A stretch of 64,000 bases of DNA from Planctomycetia bacterium (GTDB lineage Bacteria; Planctomycetota; Planctomycetia; Pirellulales; JACPPG01), in assembly GCA_016191115.1 (NCBI GenBank), contig JACPPG010000011.1, forward strand, positions 100,044 through 164,043, read 5' to 3'. A model generated the notes under the pieces. It was not told the origin of the DNA. It worked only from the letters and a program-made list of their open reading frames with translations, and searched no databases. The translations under genes and the position numbers were made by a program. This document shows, piece by piece, positions 19,144-26,962 of this stretch. The first letter of the stretch is position 1. Every line of letters starts with the position of its first letter.

Positions 19144-21603
19144 ATGCTGCGACAGCGTTTCAAGATTGCTGTGCTTCGCATGGCGGCTTGCACGTCGATG
19201 ACTGCCGCGCTGATGCTGTTGATCACGACGAGCGCGGCCGCGCAAGAGCTAGTCATCCTGCCGAGCGAGTTTACGCTCGCGGGGCCCGAAGCGCGGCAAT
19301 TGCTCGTGGTCGAGGAGAGCCGCGGCGGCCAACTTGCCGGCCAGGTAGCCGAGGGCGTCGAACTCTCGTCGAGCGATCCCAAGATCGTCGCGATTGAAGA
19401 CGGCGTCGCCGTGCCGGTAGCTGACGGCCAGGCGACGCTGACGGCGAAGGCAGGTGATCGCGCCGCCACCGCGCGGGTGACGGTCGCGGACATGGCAAAA
19501 CCCTTCGGCTGGAGCTTCCGCAATCACGTTGAGTCGGTGTTCTCCAAGTCGGGCTGCAACTCGGGGGCGTGCCACGGCGCGGCCGCCGGCAAGAACGGTT
19601 TCAAACTATCGCTCCGCGCTTACGATCCTGATGGGGACTTTCTGGTGCTCACGCGACAGGCCCGCGGCCGGCGGATCGTGCCCAGCGACCCGGGCCGCAG
19701 CCTGATGCTGACCAAGCCGACTGCGGCCGTGCCGCACAAAGGCGGTTTGCGTTTCCGCACCGACTCGCTCGAGTATCGCGTGCTGTCGGAATGGATCGCG
19801 GCCGGGGCTCCGGGTCCCAAGGCGGACGATCCGAGGATCGATCGGCTCGAGATGCTGCCCGGCGGCGTCGTGCTGCGGCCGGGCATGAAGCAGCAGTTCC
19901 TGGTGCGGGCCCATTTCGACGACGGCCACTGGGAGGACGTGACCCGCTGGGCTAAGTACACGAGCGCCAACGAGTCGGTCGCCCACATCGACGACGCCGG
20001 CCTGGTGAGCGTGATGGGGTACGGCGAAGGCGTGCTCACCGCCTGGTACGCCAGCCGCGTTGTGGTCGCGTCGGTCAGCGCGCCGTTTGAGAAGCCGGTG
20101 CCCGCGGAAGTCTTCGCCGCGGCGCCGCGCCGCAACTTCATCGACGAGCTGGTGCTGGCGAAGCTATCGAGCCTCAATATCCCGCCGTCGCCGCCGGCCG
20201 GCGATGCCGAGTTCCTCCGCCGGGCGCATCTGGACACGATCGGCCTTCTGCCCACGGCCGACGAGGCCCGCGCCTTCCTGGCCGACGCGTCGGCGGACAA
20301 GCGCGACAAGCTCGTCGAGGCGCTGCTGGCCCGGCCGGAGTTCGTCGACTATTGGGCCTACAAATGGTCCGACCTGCTGTTGGTCAATGGCGAGCGGCTG
20401 GCCGGGCCGGCCATGTGGTCGTATTACTCCTGGATACGCAACCAGGTGGAAGCTGGCGCGCCGTGGGACGCGATCGCCCGCGGCATCGTCACGGCGAGGG
20501 GAAGCACGCTGGAAAACGGCGCCACGAATTTCTACGTCCTGCACAAGGACCCGCTCGATCTGGCCGAGACCACGAGCGTGGCGTTCCTGGGCATGTCGAT
20601 CAATTGTGCCCGTTGCCACAATCATCCGCTCGAGAAGTGGACCAACAGCCAGTACTACGCCTTCGCCAATCTGTTCGCCCGCGTCCGCACCAAGACGATG
20701 CCGGGCGAGGGGGCCACGAGCGTGTTTTCCGACACCACCGGCGAGCTTGTGCAACCGCTGACCGGTAAGCCGCGGCCGCCGACGCCGCTCGACGGAGAGC
20801 CGATCGCGGCCGACGCTACCGAGGATCGCCGCCTGGCCCTGGCCGCCTGGCTCACCTTGCCCGAAAACCCGTACTTCAGCCGCGCGATCACCAATCGCGT
20901 GTGGGCCAACTTCTTCGGCGTCGGGCTGGTGGAAAAAGTCGACGACATGCGGCTGACCAATCCGGCCAGCAACGAGCAACTACTGGCCGCCGCGGCCAAA
21001 TACGTCGTCGAGCAGCACTACGACCTGAAGGCGCTGATGCGGGCGATCCTGCAGTCGGAGACGTACCGGCGGGCCAGCCGGGCGCTGCCTGAAAACGCCT
21101 CCGACGAGCGGTTCTATTCGCACTACTACCCGAAGCGGTTGATGGCCGAGGTGCTGCTGGACTCTCTCTCGCAAGTAACAGGCGCGCCCACGGAGTTCGC
21201 CAACTACCCGGCCGGCTGGCGGGCGCTGCAACTGCCCGACTCGAATGTGGCCTCGTATTTCTTGAAAGCCTTCGGGCGCCCTGAGCGGGTCATTACCTGC
21301 GACTGCGAGCGGAACGCCGAGCCGAGCGTCATCCAGGTGCTGCACATCGCCAACGGCAACTCGCTGAACGACAAGTTGCAGGCCAAGAACAACCGCATCG
21401 AGCAACTGCTCGCATCCAGCACGTCGGACGACAAACTGATTGAGGGGGTCTACCTCGCAGCATTGTCCCGCTACCCGACGGACGAGGAGAAGGCAAAGAT
21501 TCTGCCGGAGCTGGCTGCTGCCGGAGCCGACGAGAAACGGCAAGCCGTGGAAGACATGTACTGGAGTGTGTTGAGCAGCACCGAGTTTCTGTTCAACCAC
21601 TGA
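19144..21603 (+). CDS. DUF1549/DUF1553 protein with Big2-like and cytochrome-like motifs
   Basis: An 819-residue exported protein with a signal peptide (AALMLLITTSAAAQE, residues 21-35). Next comes an Ig-like Big2-type region (about 35-115, SSDPKIVAIEDGVAVPVADG), then a motif GCNSGACHG (Cys138, Cys143, His144). DUF1549 follows (about 310-520: FIDELVLAKL, RRAHLDTIGLLPT, WAYKWSDLLLVNGERL) with a CARCHNHP motif (Cys488, Cys491, His492). DUF1553 completes the protein (about 555-815: SRAITNRVWANFFGVGLVEKVDDMR in segments). CxxCH suggests covalent heme, CX4CH less clearly so. The function of this planctomycete family is unknown; it may serve electron transfer or large-molecule processing at the cell surface. 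Confidence 0.93.
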   Translation: MLRQRFKIAVLRMAACTSMTAALMLLITTSAAAQELVILPSEFTLAGPEARQLLVVEESRGGQLAGQVAEGVELSSSDPKIVAIEDGVAVPVADGQATLTAKAGDRAATARVTVADMAKPFGWSFRNHVESVFSKSGCNSGACHGAAAGKNGFKLSLRAYDPDGDFLVLTRQARGRRIVPSDPGRSLMLTKPTAAVPHKGGLRFRTDSLEYRVLSEWIAAGAPGPKADDPRIDRLEMLPGGVVLRPGMKQQFLVRAHFDDGHWEDVTRWAKYTSANESVAHIDDAGLVSVMGYGEGVLTAWYASRVVVASVSAPFEKPVPAEVFAAAPRRNFIDELVLAKLSSLNIPPSPPAGDAEFLRRAHLDTIGLLPTADEARAFLADASADKRDKLVEALLARPEFVDYWAYKWSDLLLVNGERLAGPAMWSYYSWIRNQVEAGAPWDAIARGIVTARGSTLENGATNFYVLHKDPLDLAETTSVAFLGMSINCARCHNHPLEKWTNSQYYAFANLFARVRTKTMPGEGATSVFSDTTGELVQPLTGKPRPPTPLDGEPIAADATEDRRLALAAWLTLPENPYFSRAITNRVWANFFGVGLVEKVDDMRLTNPASNEQLLAAAAKYVVEQHYDLKALMRAILQSETYRRASRALPENASDERFYSHYYPKRLMAEVLLDSLSQVTGAPTEFANYPAGWRALQLPDSNVASYFLKAFGRPERVITCDCERNAEPSVIQVLHIANGNSLNDKLQAKNNRIEQLLASSTSDDKLIEGVYLAALSRYPTDEEKAKILPELAAAGADEKRQAVEDMYWSVLSSTEFLFNH

Positions 21604-21609
21604 ATTGCC

Positions 21610-21640
21610 AATGATGAATGCGGAATGATGAATGATGAAT
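21610..21640 (+). repeat. 31-bp ATGATGAATG repeat, copy 1
   Basis: A 31-base element beginning AATGATGAATGCGGAATGAT, identical to 25831-25861 and to the reverse complement of 25934-25964. The start codon of the following cytochrome-WD40 gene (21632) lies inside this copy. Confidence 0.8.
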
Positions 21641-24600
21641 GATCGGGCTGCGAGGATTGGTCTGCTGACCCACGTCCTGGTCGCTACGTGCGCCGTACTA
21701 GCGGCTGGCGGGACCTTGTACGCCGACGAGCCGGAGACAAAGGCGACTGCGCCCGACTTCAATACGCATATTGCGCCGGTATTCAAGACGTACTGCCTGG
21801 GCTGCCACAATGCTTCGGACGCCGAGCACGGGTTGGTCCTTGAGAACTACGACGCGCTTCTGAAAGGTGGCGAAGGCGGCGCGGTGATCGTGGCCGGCAA
21901 GAGCGACGCCAGCCGCCTGGCCCTCATGCTCGAAGGCCGGGCCAAGCCCGCCATGCCGCCGGAGGGGAACGAAGCGCCCTCGAAGGACGAGATCGCACTG
22001 GTGAAGGCGTGGATCGACGCCGGCGCCAAGGGTCCGAGCGGCGCTGGGCCCGACCCGAAGCTGCTGGTGACACCGCGCGTCAAACCGCTCGTCGCACCGC
22101 GCCGGCAGATCAACGCCGTGGCCTGGTCCGCGGATGGCAAGCTGGCGGCCCTGGCCGGTTACAGCGAAGTCCGCCTCATCTCGGCCGAGAGCCGGGCCCC
22201 CGTGCGCAAGCTCTCCGGCCTCCGCGGCAATGTGACCGACGTCGAGTTTTCCAAGGATGGCAAGCAATTGCTCACGGCCGCCGGCGAGCCGGGGCTGTTT
22301 GGCGAGGCCAAGCTGTGGAATGTGGCGGACGGCACACTGGCCTTGTCCATCGAGGGCCATCGCGACAGCCTGTACGCCGCCGCACTGTCGCCCGACGGAA
22401 AACTGATCGCCACCGGCGGCTACGATCAGGAGATCAAGCTGTGGGACGCTACAAGCGGCGCGGAGGTGCGCACCATCGCCGGGCACAACGGCGCGGTTTT
22501 CGACCTGGCCTTCAGCCCCAGCGGCAAGCTCTTGGCTAGCGCCAGCGCCGACCGTTCGGTCAAGCTGTGGGACGTGGCCACGGGCGAGCGCTTGGACACC
22601 TTCGGCCAGCCTCTCAAGGAGCTGTACACGGTCGCTTTCACGCCCGACGGCCGTCACGTGGTCGCCGGCGGCGTCGACAATCGCATTCGCGTCTGGGAGT
22701 TGAGCGACACGGCCAAGGAGGGGACCAACCCGCTTTTATACACGCGTTTCGCGCACGAGAGCGCGGTGATCAAGCTGGCCTTCTCGCCCGACGGCCGCTG
22801 GCTGGCGAGCGCCGCCGAGGATCGCACCGTCAAGCTGTGGGACGCCAAAAGCTACCTCGAAAAGCGCGTGCTGGAGCCGCAATCCGACTGGGCCAGCGCC
22901 CTGGCGATCGCGCCGGACAACAAGTCACTCCTGGTGGGCCGACTTGATGGCAGCCTGGCCGTCTACGACGTGACAACCGGCGAGCGCGTGCCGCCGGCGA
23001 AGCCCGAGATCGCCGCCCTCGAGCCGCGCGGCGTCCAGCGCGGCACGACGAGCCGGGTGCGCATCGCGGGCAAGAACCTGCTCGACACAAGCGCCGTCAA
23101 GTTCGACCACGGCGAGATCGCCGCGAAAGTGACCCCGGTCGACGAGCCCCGCGCCGACGAGCTGCTGATCGAGGTCACGCCGGCCGCGACGCTTGCCCGC
23201 GGCAAGTACCGCCTGAGCGTTGTGACGCCCGGCGGCGCGAGTGGGGAATTGCCGCTCGAGATCGACAGCCTTCCGCAAGTCGCGGAAGCGGAACCGAACA
23301 GCGCCGCGGTGGGTGTGACCCCGGTCGCACTGCCGGCAACCGTATGGGGAACCATCGCCGACAAGGGGGACGTCGATCACGTGACGTTCGACGCCGCGGC
23401 CGGCCAGACGCTGGTCTTTGATCTGGCCGCCAAGAGCCTGGGCTCGAAGCTGAACGCGGTCGTGACCGTGCTCGACCCGGCGGGCCAGGTCGTCGCCACC
23501 AGCAACGACTTCAGCGACGATCTCGATCCGCTCCTGTCCTATCACGTGCCAACCGCCGGGCGGTACGCCGTCCGCGTCCGCGATCTGGCGGCGGCCGGAT
23601 CAGACAAGCATTTTTATCGGCTGACGGTCGGGGAGCTGCCGCTGGTGACCGCCGCCTTTCCTTTGAGCGTGCCGGCCGGTCAAGACAATGAAGTCGAGCT
23701 GGTCGGCTTCAACGTGCCCGAAGGCACGCGCGTGAAGGTCGCATCGGACAAGCCGGGCGAAGTGGCCGTTCCGCTCGACGCGGAACGTTTCCGCAGCCGC
23801 GGAACGCCGAACGTGCTGGTGGCCGAAGGCGCGCAGGCGCTGGAAACCGAGCCGAACGACGCGCCGGAAGTTGCCACGTCGATGGCGGCGCCGGGCGTGG
23901 CCGTGGGACGCATTCGCGCGGTTGGCGGCGCGGTGAGCGACGCCGACCTCTACCGCTTCGAGTCGCGCGCCGGCCAGACGTGGATCATCGAAGTCGAGGC
24001 GGCCCGCCGCGGCTCGCCCTTGGATTCGAAGATCGAGGTGCTCGACGCGCTAGCGCGGCCGATCCAGCGGCTGCTTTTGCAAGCGGTTCGCGATTCGTAC
24101 CTCGAGTTCCGGCCGATCGACTCCTTCGCCACCGGTTTCCGCGCGAAGAATTGGGAGGAGATGGAGCTCAACGAGTACATGTACCTGCAAGGCGAGGTGT
24201 GCAAGGTGTTCCGCATGCCGCGCGGGCCCGATTCCGAAATGCAGATGTACACCTCGGCCGGCAAGCGGCGCTGCTACTTCGACACGAGCGCCACGGCCCA
24301 TGCCCTGGACGAGAACGTCTACACGGTCGAGCCGCACCCGCCGGGAACGAAACTGGTGGCCAATGGGCTGCCGGTGTTTCCGCTTTACTATGCCAATGAC
24401 GACGACGGGGAGAGGAAGCTCGGTCGGGACTCGCGACTCACCTTCACAGCGCCGGCGGACGGTGCGTACCTGGTGCGCGTCAGTGACGTGCGCGGCGCGG
24501 GGGGCGATATGTTCGCCTACCGCCTGATCGTGCGCCAGCCGCGGCCCGATTTCCAGGTCCGCTTGAAAGAGAAGGACGTCACGGTGCCGGCCGCGAGCGG

Positions 24601-25216
24601 GCAGCGCCTTACATTCACCGCCGAGCGGATCGACAACTTCGACGGTGAGATCACGATCGACGCCGCGGGATTGCCGGCTGGCTTTGCCATGTCGACGCCC
24701 ATCGTGGTCGAGGCCGGTCACAGCGAGGTCCAAGCGGTGCTGACCGCGGCCGCCGACGCGGCCAAGCCGCCGGCCGACGCCAAGGACAAACCGAAGATCA
24801 CGGCCAAGGCCCAGATCGACGGCCAAGGGGTCGCCCGCGACGTCGACGTGCCGCAGGTCAGCCTGGGAGACAAGCCGAAGCTGATCGTGCGCCTCGAACC
24901 GGCCGAGCTCGTGATCGCGCCGGGCACGACGGTCACCGCGCAATTAAAGGTCGAGCGAAACGGCTTCGACGAGCTCGTCACCTTCGACGTCGACAACTTG
25001 CCGCACGGCGTGATCGTCGACAATATCGGGCTCAACGGAGTGTTGATCCCGGCGGGCCAGACGGAGCGGCAGATTTTCCTGACCGCCGCCAGGTGGGTGC
25101 CCGACACCAGCCGCCGCATTCACGCCGTGGCCAACGCGGCCGGCATCCAGGCCTCGCCGTCGATCACGCTCTCGGTCCGCCGCCCGGCGGCGGTCGCCGC
25201 GTCGGGAAAACAATGA
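21632..25216 (+). CDS. Exported cytochrome-motif/WD40 protein with PPC-like domains
   Basis: About 1,194 residues. The start lies inside the 31-bp repeat (ATG at 21632 or 21635); the signal peptide (VLVATCAVLAAGGTLYADE) follows. A planctomycete cytochrome C-type domain has YCLGCHNA (Cys55, Cys58, His59) in the phrase FKTYCLGCHNASDAEHGL. Then come about six WD40 repeats (residues about 150-440, with IKLWDATSGAEV, VKLWDVATGERL, VKLWDAKSYLEK), and after about 460 several Ig-like/IPT and pre-peptidase C-terminal-like domains (EAEPNSAAVGVTPVALPATV). It is probably a surface or periplasmic protein acting with the preceding DUF1549/1553 and DUF1501 proteins. No enzyme active site is evident. Confidence 0.92.
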   Translation: MMNDRAARIGLLTHVLVATCAVLAAGGTLYADEPETKATAPDFNTHIAPVFKTYCLGCHNASDAEHGLVLENYDALLKGGEGGAVIVAGKSDASRLALMLEGRAKPAMPPEGNEAPSKDEIALVKAWIDAGAKGPSGAGPDPKLLVTPRVKPLVAPRRQINAVAWSADGKLAALAGYSEVRLISAESRAPVRKLSGLRGNVTDVEFSKDGKQLLTAAGEPGLFGEAKLWNVADGTLALSIEGHRDSLYAAALSPDGKLIATGGYDQEIKLWDATSGAEVRTIAGHNGAVFDLAFSPSGKLLASASADRSVKLWDVATGERLDTFGQPLKELYTVAFTPDGRHVVAGGVDNRIRVWELSDTAKEGTNPLLYTRFAHESAVIKLAFSPDGRWLASAAEDRTVKLWDAKSYLEKRVLEPQSDWASALAIAPDNKSLLVGRLDGSLAVYDVTTGERVPPAKPEIAALEPRGVQRGTTSRVRIAGKNLLDTSAVKFDHGEIAAKVTPVDEPRADELLIEVTPAATLARGKYRLSVVTPGGASGELPLEIDSLPQVAEAEPNSAAVGVTPVALPATVWGTIADKGDVDHVTFDAAAGQTLVFDLAAKSLGSKLNAVVTVLDPAGQVVATSNDFSDDLDPLLSYHVPTAGRYAVRVRDLAAAGSDKHFYRLTVGELPLVTAAFPLSVPAGQDNEVELVGFNVPEGTRVKVASDKPGEVAVPLDAERFRSRGTPNVLVAEGAQALETEPNDAPEVATSMAAPGVAVGRIRAVGGAVSDADLYRFESRAGQTWIIEVEAARRGSPLDSKIEVLDALARPIQRLLLQAVRDSYLEFRPIDSFATGFRAKNWEEMELNEYMYLQGEVCKVFRMPRGPDSEMQMYTSAGKRRCYFDTSATAHALDENVYTVEPHPPGTKLVANGLPVFPLYYANDDDGERKLGRDSRLTFTAPADGAYLVRVSDVRGAGGDMFAYRLIVRQPRPDFQVRLKEKDVTVPAASGQRLTFTAERIDNFDGEITIDAAGLPAGFAMSTPIVVEAGHSEVQAVLTAAADAAKPPADAKDKPKITAKAQIDGQGVARDVDVPQVSLGDKPKLIVRLEPAELVIAPGTTVTAQLKVERNGFDELVTFDVDNLPHGVIVDNIGLNGVLIPAGQTERQIFLTAARWVPDTSRRIHAVANAAGIQASPSITLSVRRPAAVAASGKQ

Positions 25217-25272
25217 TGCAATGGAGGGCCGGCGTCCTGCCCGCCCCTTGTCCTGCCCGGCAACGTCGCGCG

Positions 25273-25288
25273 GGCTAAGCCGCAAGCG
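25273..25288. repeat. GGCTAAGCCGCAAGCG repeat motif, second copy
   Basis: Identical over 16 bases to 15703-15718. It lies between the cytochrome-WD40 gene and the metallopeptidase gene. Confidence 0.5.
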
Positions 25289-25317
25289 CCCACAGAGCCG
25301 GCCAGGATGTCCGCCCC

Positions 25318-25358
25318 ATTCATCATTCCGCATAATTCCGCATTCATCATTCATCATT
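25318..25358 (-). repeat. ATGATGAATG repeat, rearranged copy 2
   Basis: The plus strand reads ATTCATCATTCCGCATAATT followed by CCGCATTCATCATTCATCATT. This is a rearranged form of the 31-bp element in minus orientation. It ends seven bases before the metallopeptidase start and so occupies the place of its ribosome binding site. Confidence 0.7.
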
Positions 25359-25364
25359 GCGTTT

Positions 25365-25772
25365 ATGAAGCGCGTCCGGCTTTCCATGCGGGAGTTTGTC
25401 GACATCGCCCGCCGGGTGATCGACGAGATCGCCGCGCCCTTCCGGCAGCACATGGACAACCTGACGGTCGACGTCGAGCGCGAGCCGACCGCCGAGATGC
25501 TCGCCGAGGTGGGCCTCGATCCCGAGCAAGACACGCTGATGGGTCTGTTCGTGGGCCGGTCGATTGTCGAACAGGATTTTGGCGAGGATGCCCGCAACCG
25601 CATCCTGCTTTTCAAGCGGCCGATCGAGGAGGCGTGCCGCAGCCGTGCCGAGGTCGCCTACGAGATACGCCGCACGCTCATCCACGAGCTGGCCCATCAC
25701 TTCGGCTACTCCGAGGAGGACCTCGAGGAGTACGAATCGCGGCAAAGTCCGTTCGATTTTGGCGAGGAGTGA
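25365..25772 (+). CDS. Small metallopeptidase (minimal zincin) family protein
   Basis: A 135-residue protein that matches the small zincin-like metallopeptidase family (PF06262-like). The zinc motif HELAHHFG is present with His107, Glu108 and His111, and an acidic stretch EEDLEEYE follows where the third ligand region is expected. The upstream half (FVDIARRVIDEIAAPFRQHM, TLMGLFVGRSI) is also typical. I chose the ATG at 25365; the in-frame extension upstream would run through the repeat. Role unknown; cytoplasmic. No clear ribosome binding site is visible because the repeat abuts the start. Confidence 0.9.
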   Translation: MKRVRLSMREFVDIARRVIDEIAAPFRQHMDNLTVDVEREPTAEMLAEVGLDPEQDTLMGLFVGRSIVEQDFGEDARNRILLFKRPIEEACRSRAEVAYEIRRTLIHELAHHFGYSEEDLEEYESRQSPFDFGEE

Positions 25773-25830
25773 ACCCACGGGCGCCGGTACGTGTCCTGCC
25801 GGCGGAAACAGAAGATCCGCCACCGAGGCA

Positions 25831-25861
25831 AATGATGAATGCGGAATGATGAATGATGAAT
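25831..25861 (+). repeat. 31-bp ATGATGAATG repeat, copy 3
   Basis: Identical to 21610-21640. Together with its exact reverse complement at 25934-25964 it can form a 31-bp perfect stem with a 72-base loop between the metallopeptidase and methyltransferase genes. Confidence 0.85.
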
Positions 25862-25933
25862 GGGAGAAGGGGCCATCGTTCGTCATCCGCTCACCAAAAA
25901 CAACTGCCTACGGCGTTCTGCCTGCTGCTTCAC

Positions 25934-25964
25934 ATTCATCATTCATCATTCCGCATTCATCATT
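25934..25964 (-). repeat. 31-bp ATGATGAATG repeat, copy 4 (inverted)
   Basis: Exact reverse complement of 25831-25861. It ends four bases before the methyltransferase ATG at 25969. The preceding ACTGCCTACGGCGTTCTGCC resembles CTACCTACTGCCTTCTGCC in front of copy 5, so the repeat unit is larger than 31 bases. Confidence 0.85.
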
Positions 25965-25968
25965 TCCG

Positions 25969-26757
25969 ATGAGCGAATCAGCATCCCGTCACGTTGAAAC
26001 GTCGCCAGCCGCGCAGACCTGGGATCCCGCCCTTTACGACGCGCGGCACTCCTTTGTGTACAAAGCGGCCGCGGACATGCTGGGCCTCCTGGCGCCGCAG
26101 CGCGGCGAGCGGATTCTCGATCTCGGTTGCGGCACGGGCCATTTGACGGCGCAGATCGCCGCCGCCGGGGCCGAAGTGATCGGCCTTGATCTGTCGGAGG
26201 AAATGGTTCGCGAGGCGCGGCGCAATTTCCCGCAGCTTGCCTTCCAAACGGCCGATGCGACCGATTTCAGCGTGTCTGTGCCGCAGGACGCCGTCTTCAG
26301 TAACGCGGTCCTCCATTGGGTCCATCCTCCCGCGGCCGCGGCGCGGGCGATCGCGCGGGCCTTGCGCCCGGGCGGGCGGTTCGTGGCCGAATTCGGCGGG
26401 CGTGGCTGCATCGCGAAGATCATCGCGGCCGTCAATGCGGCGCTGGGCGCCAGCGATGCCGAGCGCCGTCCGTGGTTCTTTCCCAGTGTCGGCGAGTATA
26501 CGGCGCTTCTCGAGCAGCAAGGCTTCGAGATACGCTTCGCGACGCTCTTCGATCGGCCCACGCCGCTGGAGGACGGCGAGCGGGGTCTGCGCAACTGGCT
26601 CGCCATGTTTGCCGGCCCGTATTTCGCGCCGCTCGACGAGCACAGGCGCGAGTCGGCATTGACGGACGTCGAGAATCGCCTGCGCGGCGAGCTGTGGCAG
26701 GACGGCCGCTGGATCGCCGACTACCGCCGCATCCGCGTGGTGGCCGTGAAGCTCTAG
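25969..26757 (+). CDS. Class I SAM-dependent methyltransferase
   Basis: A 262-residue protein. SAM motif I is ILDLGCGTG (49-57); then AEVIGLDLSEEMV, QTADATDFSV, AVFSNAVLHWVHPPAAA and LRPGGRFVAEFGG follow in canonical order. The WDPALYDARHSFVYKAAADM N-terminus and the C-terminal WLAMFAGPYFAPL region resemble trans-aconitate methyltransferase-like proteins (Tam group), but the substrate is not certain. The ATG at 25969 follows the inverted 31-bp repeat directly, with no good ribosome binding site. A degenerate copy of the repeat also follows the gene. Confidence 0.88.
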   Translation: MSESASRHVETSPAAQTWDPALYDARHSFVYKAAADMLGLLAPQRGERILDLGCGTGHLTAQIAAAGAEVIGLDLSEEMVREARRNFPQLAFQTADATDFSVSVPQDAVFSNAVLHWVHPPAAAARAIARALRPGGRFVAEFGGRGCIAKIIAAVNAALGASDAERRPWFFPSVGEYTALLEQQGFEIRFATLFDRPTPLEDGERGLRNWLAMFAGPYFAPLDEHRRESALTDVENRLRGELWQDGRWIADYRRIRVVAVKL

Positions 26758-26833
26758 CAGTGGCCGGAATGATGAAATGGGGCACGCGCGCGTTTGCACT
26801 AACTACCTACTGCCTTCTGCCTCCTTTCCTTCA

Positions 26834-26864
26834 TTCATCATTACATCCTTCCGCATTCATCATG
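26834..26864 (-). repeat. ATGATGAATG repeat, degenerate copy 5
   Basis: The plus strand reads ATTCATCATTACATCCTTCC then GCATTCATCAT, a copy of the inverted 31-bp element with several substitutions. It is preceded by an ACTGCCTTCTGCC-type motif like that before copy 4. Confidence 0.7.
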
Positions 26865-26962
26865 GCAATCCCGCGGCCGCCCTTGTCAGCCGCGGCACAG
26901 TGCGGTAAGTTCGCGCTTGAGGACGATGGCCCTGTTCGATTCCGCGTTCCCATCCTTAGCAC

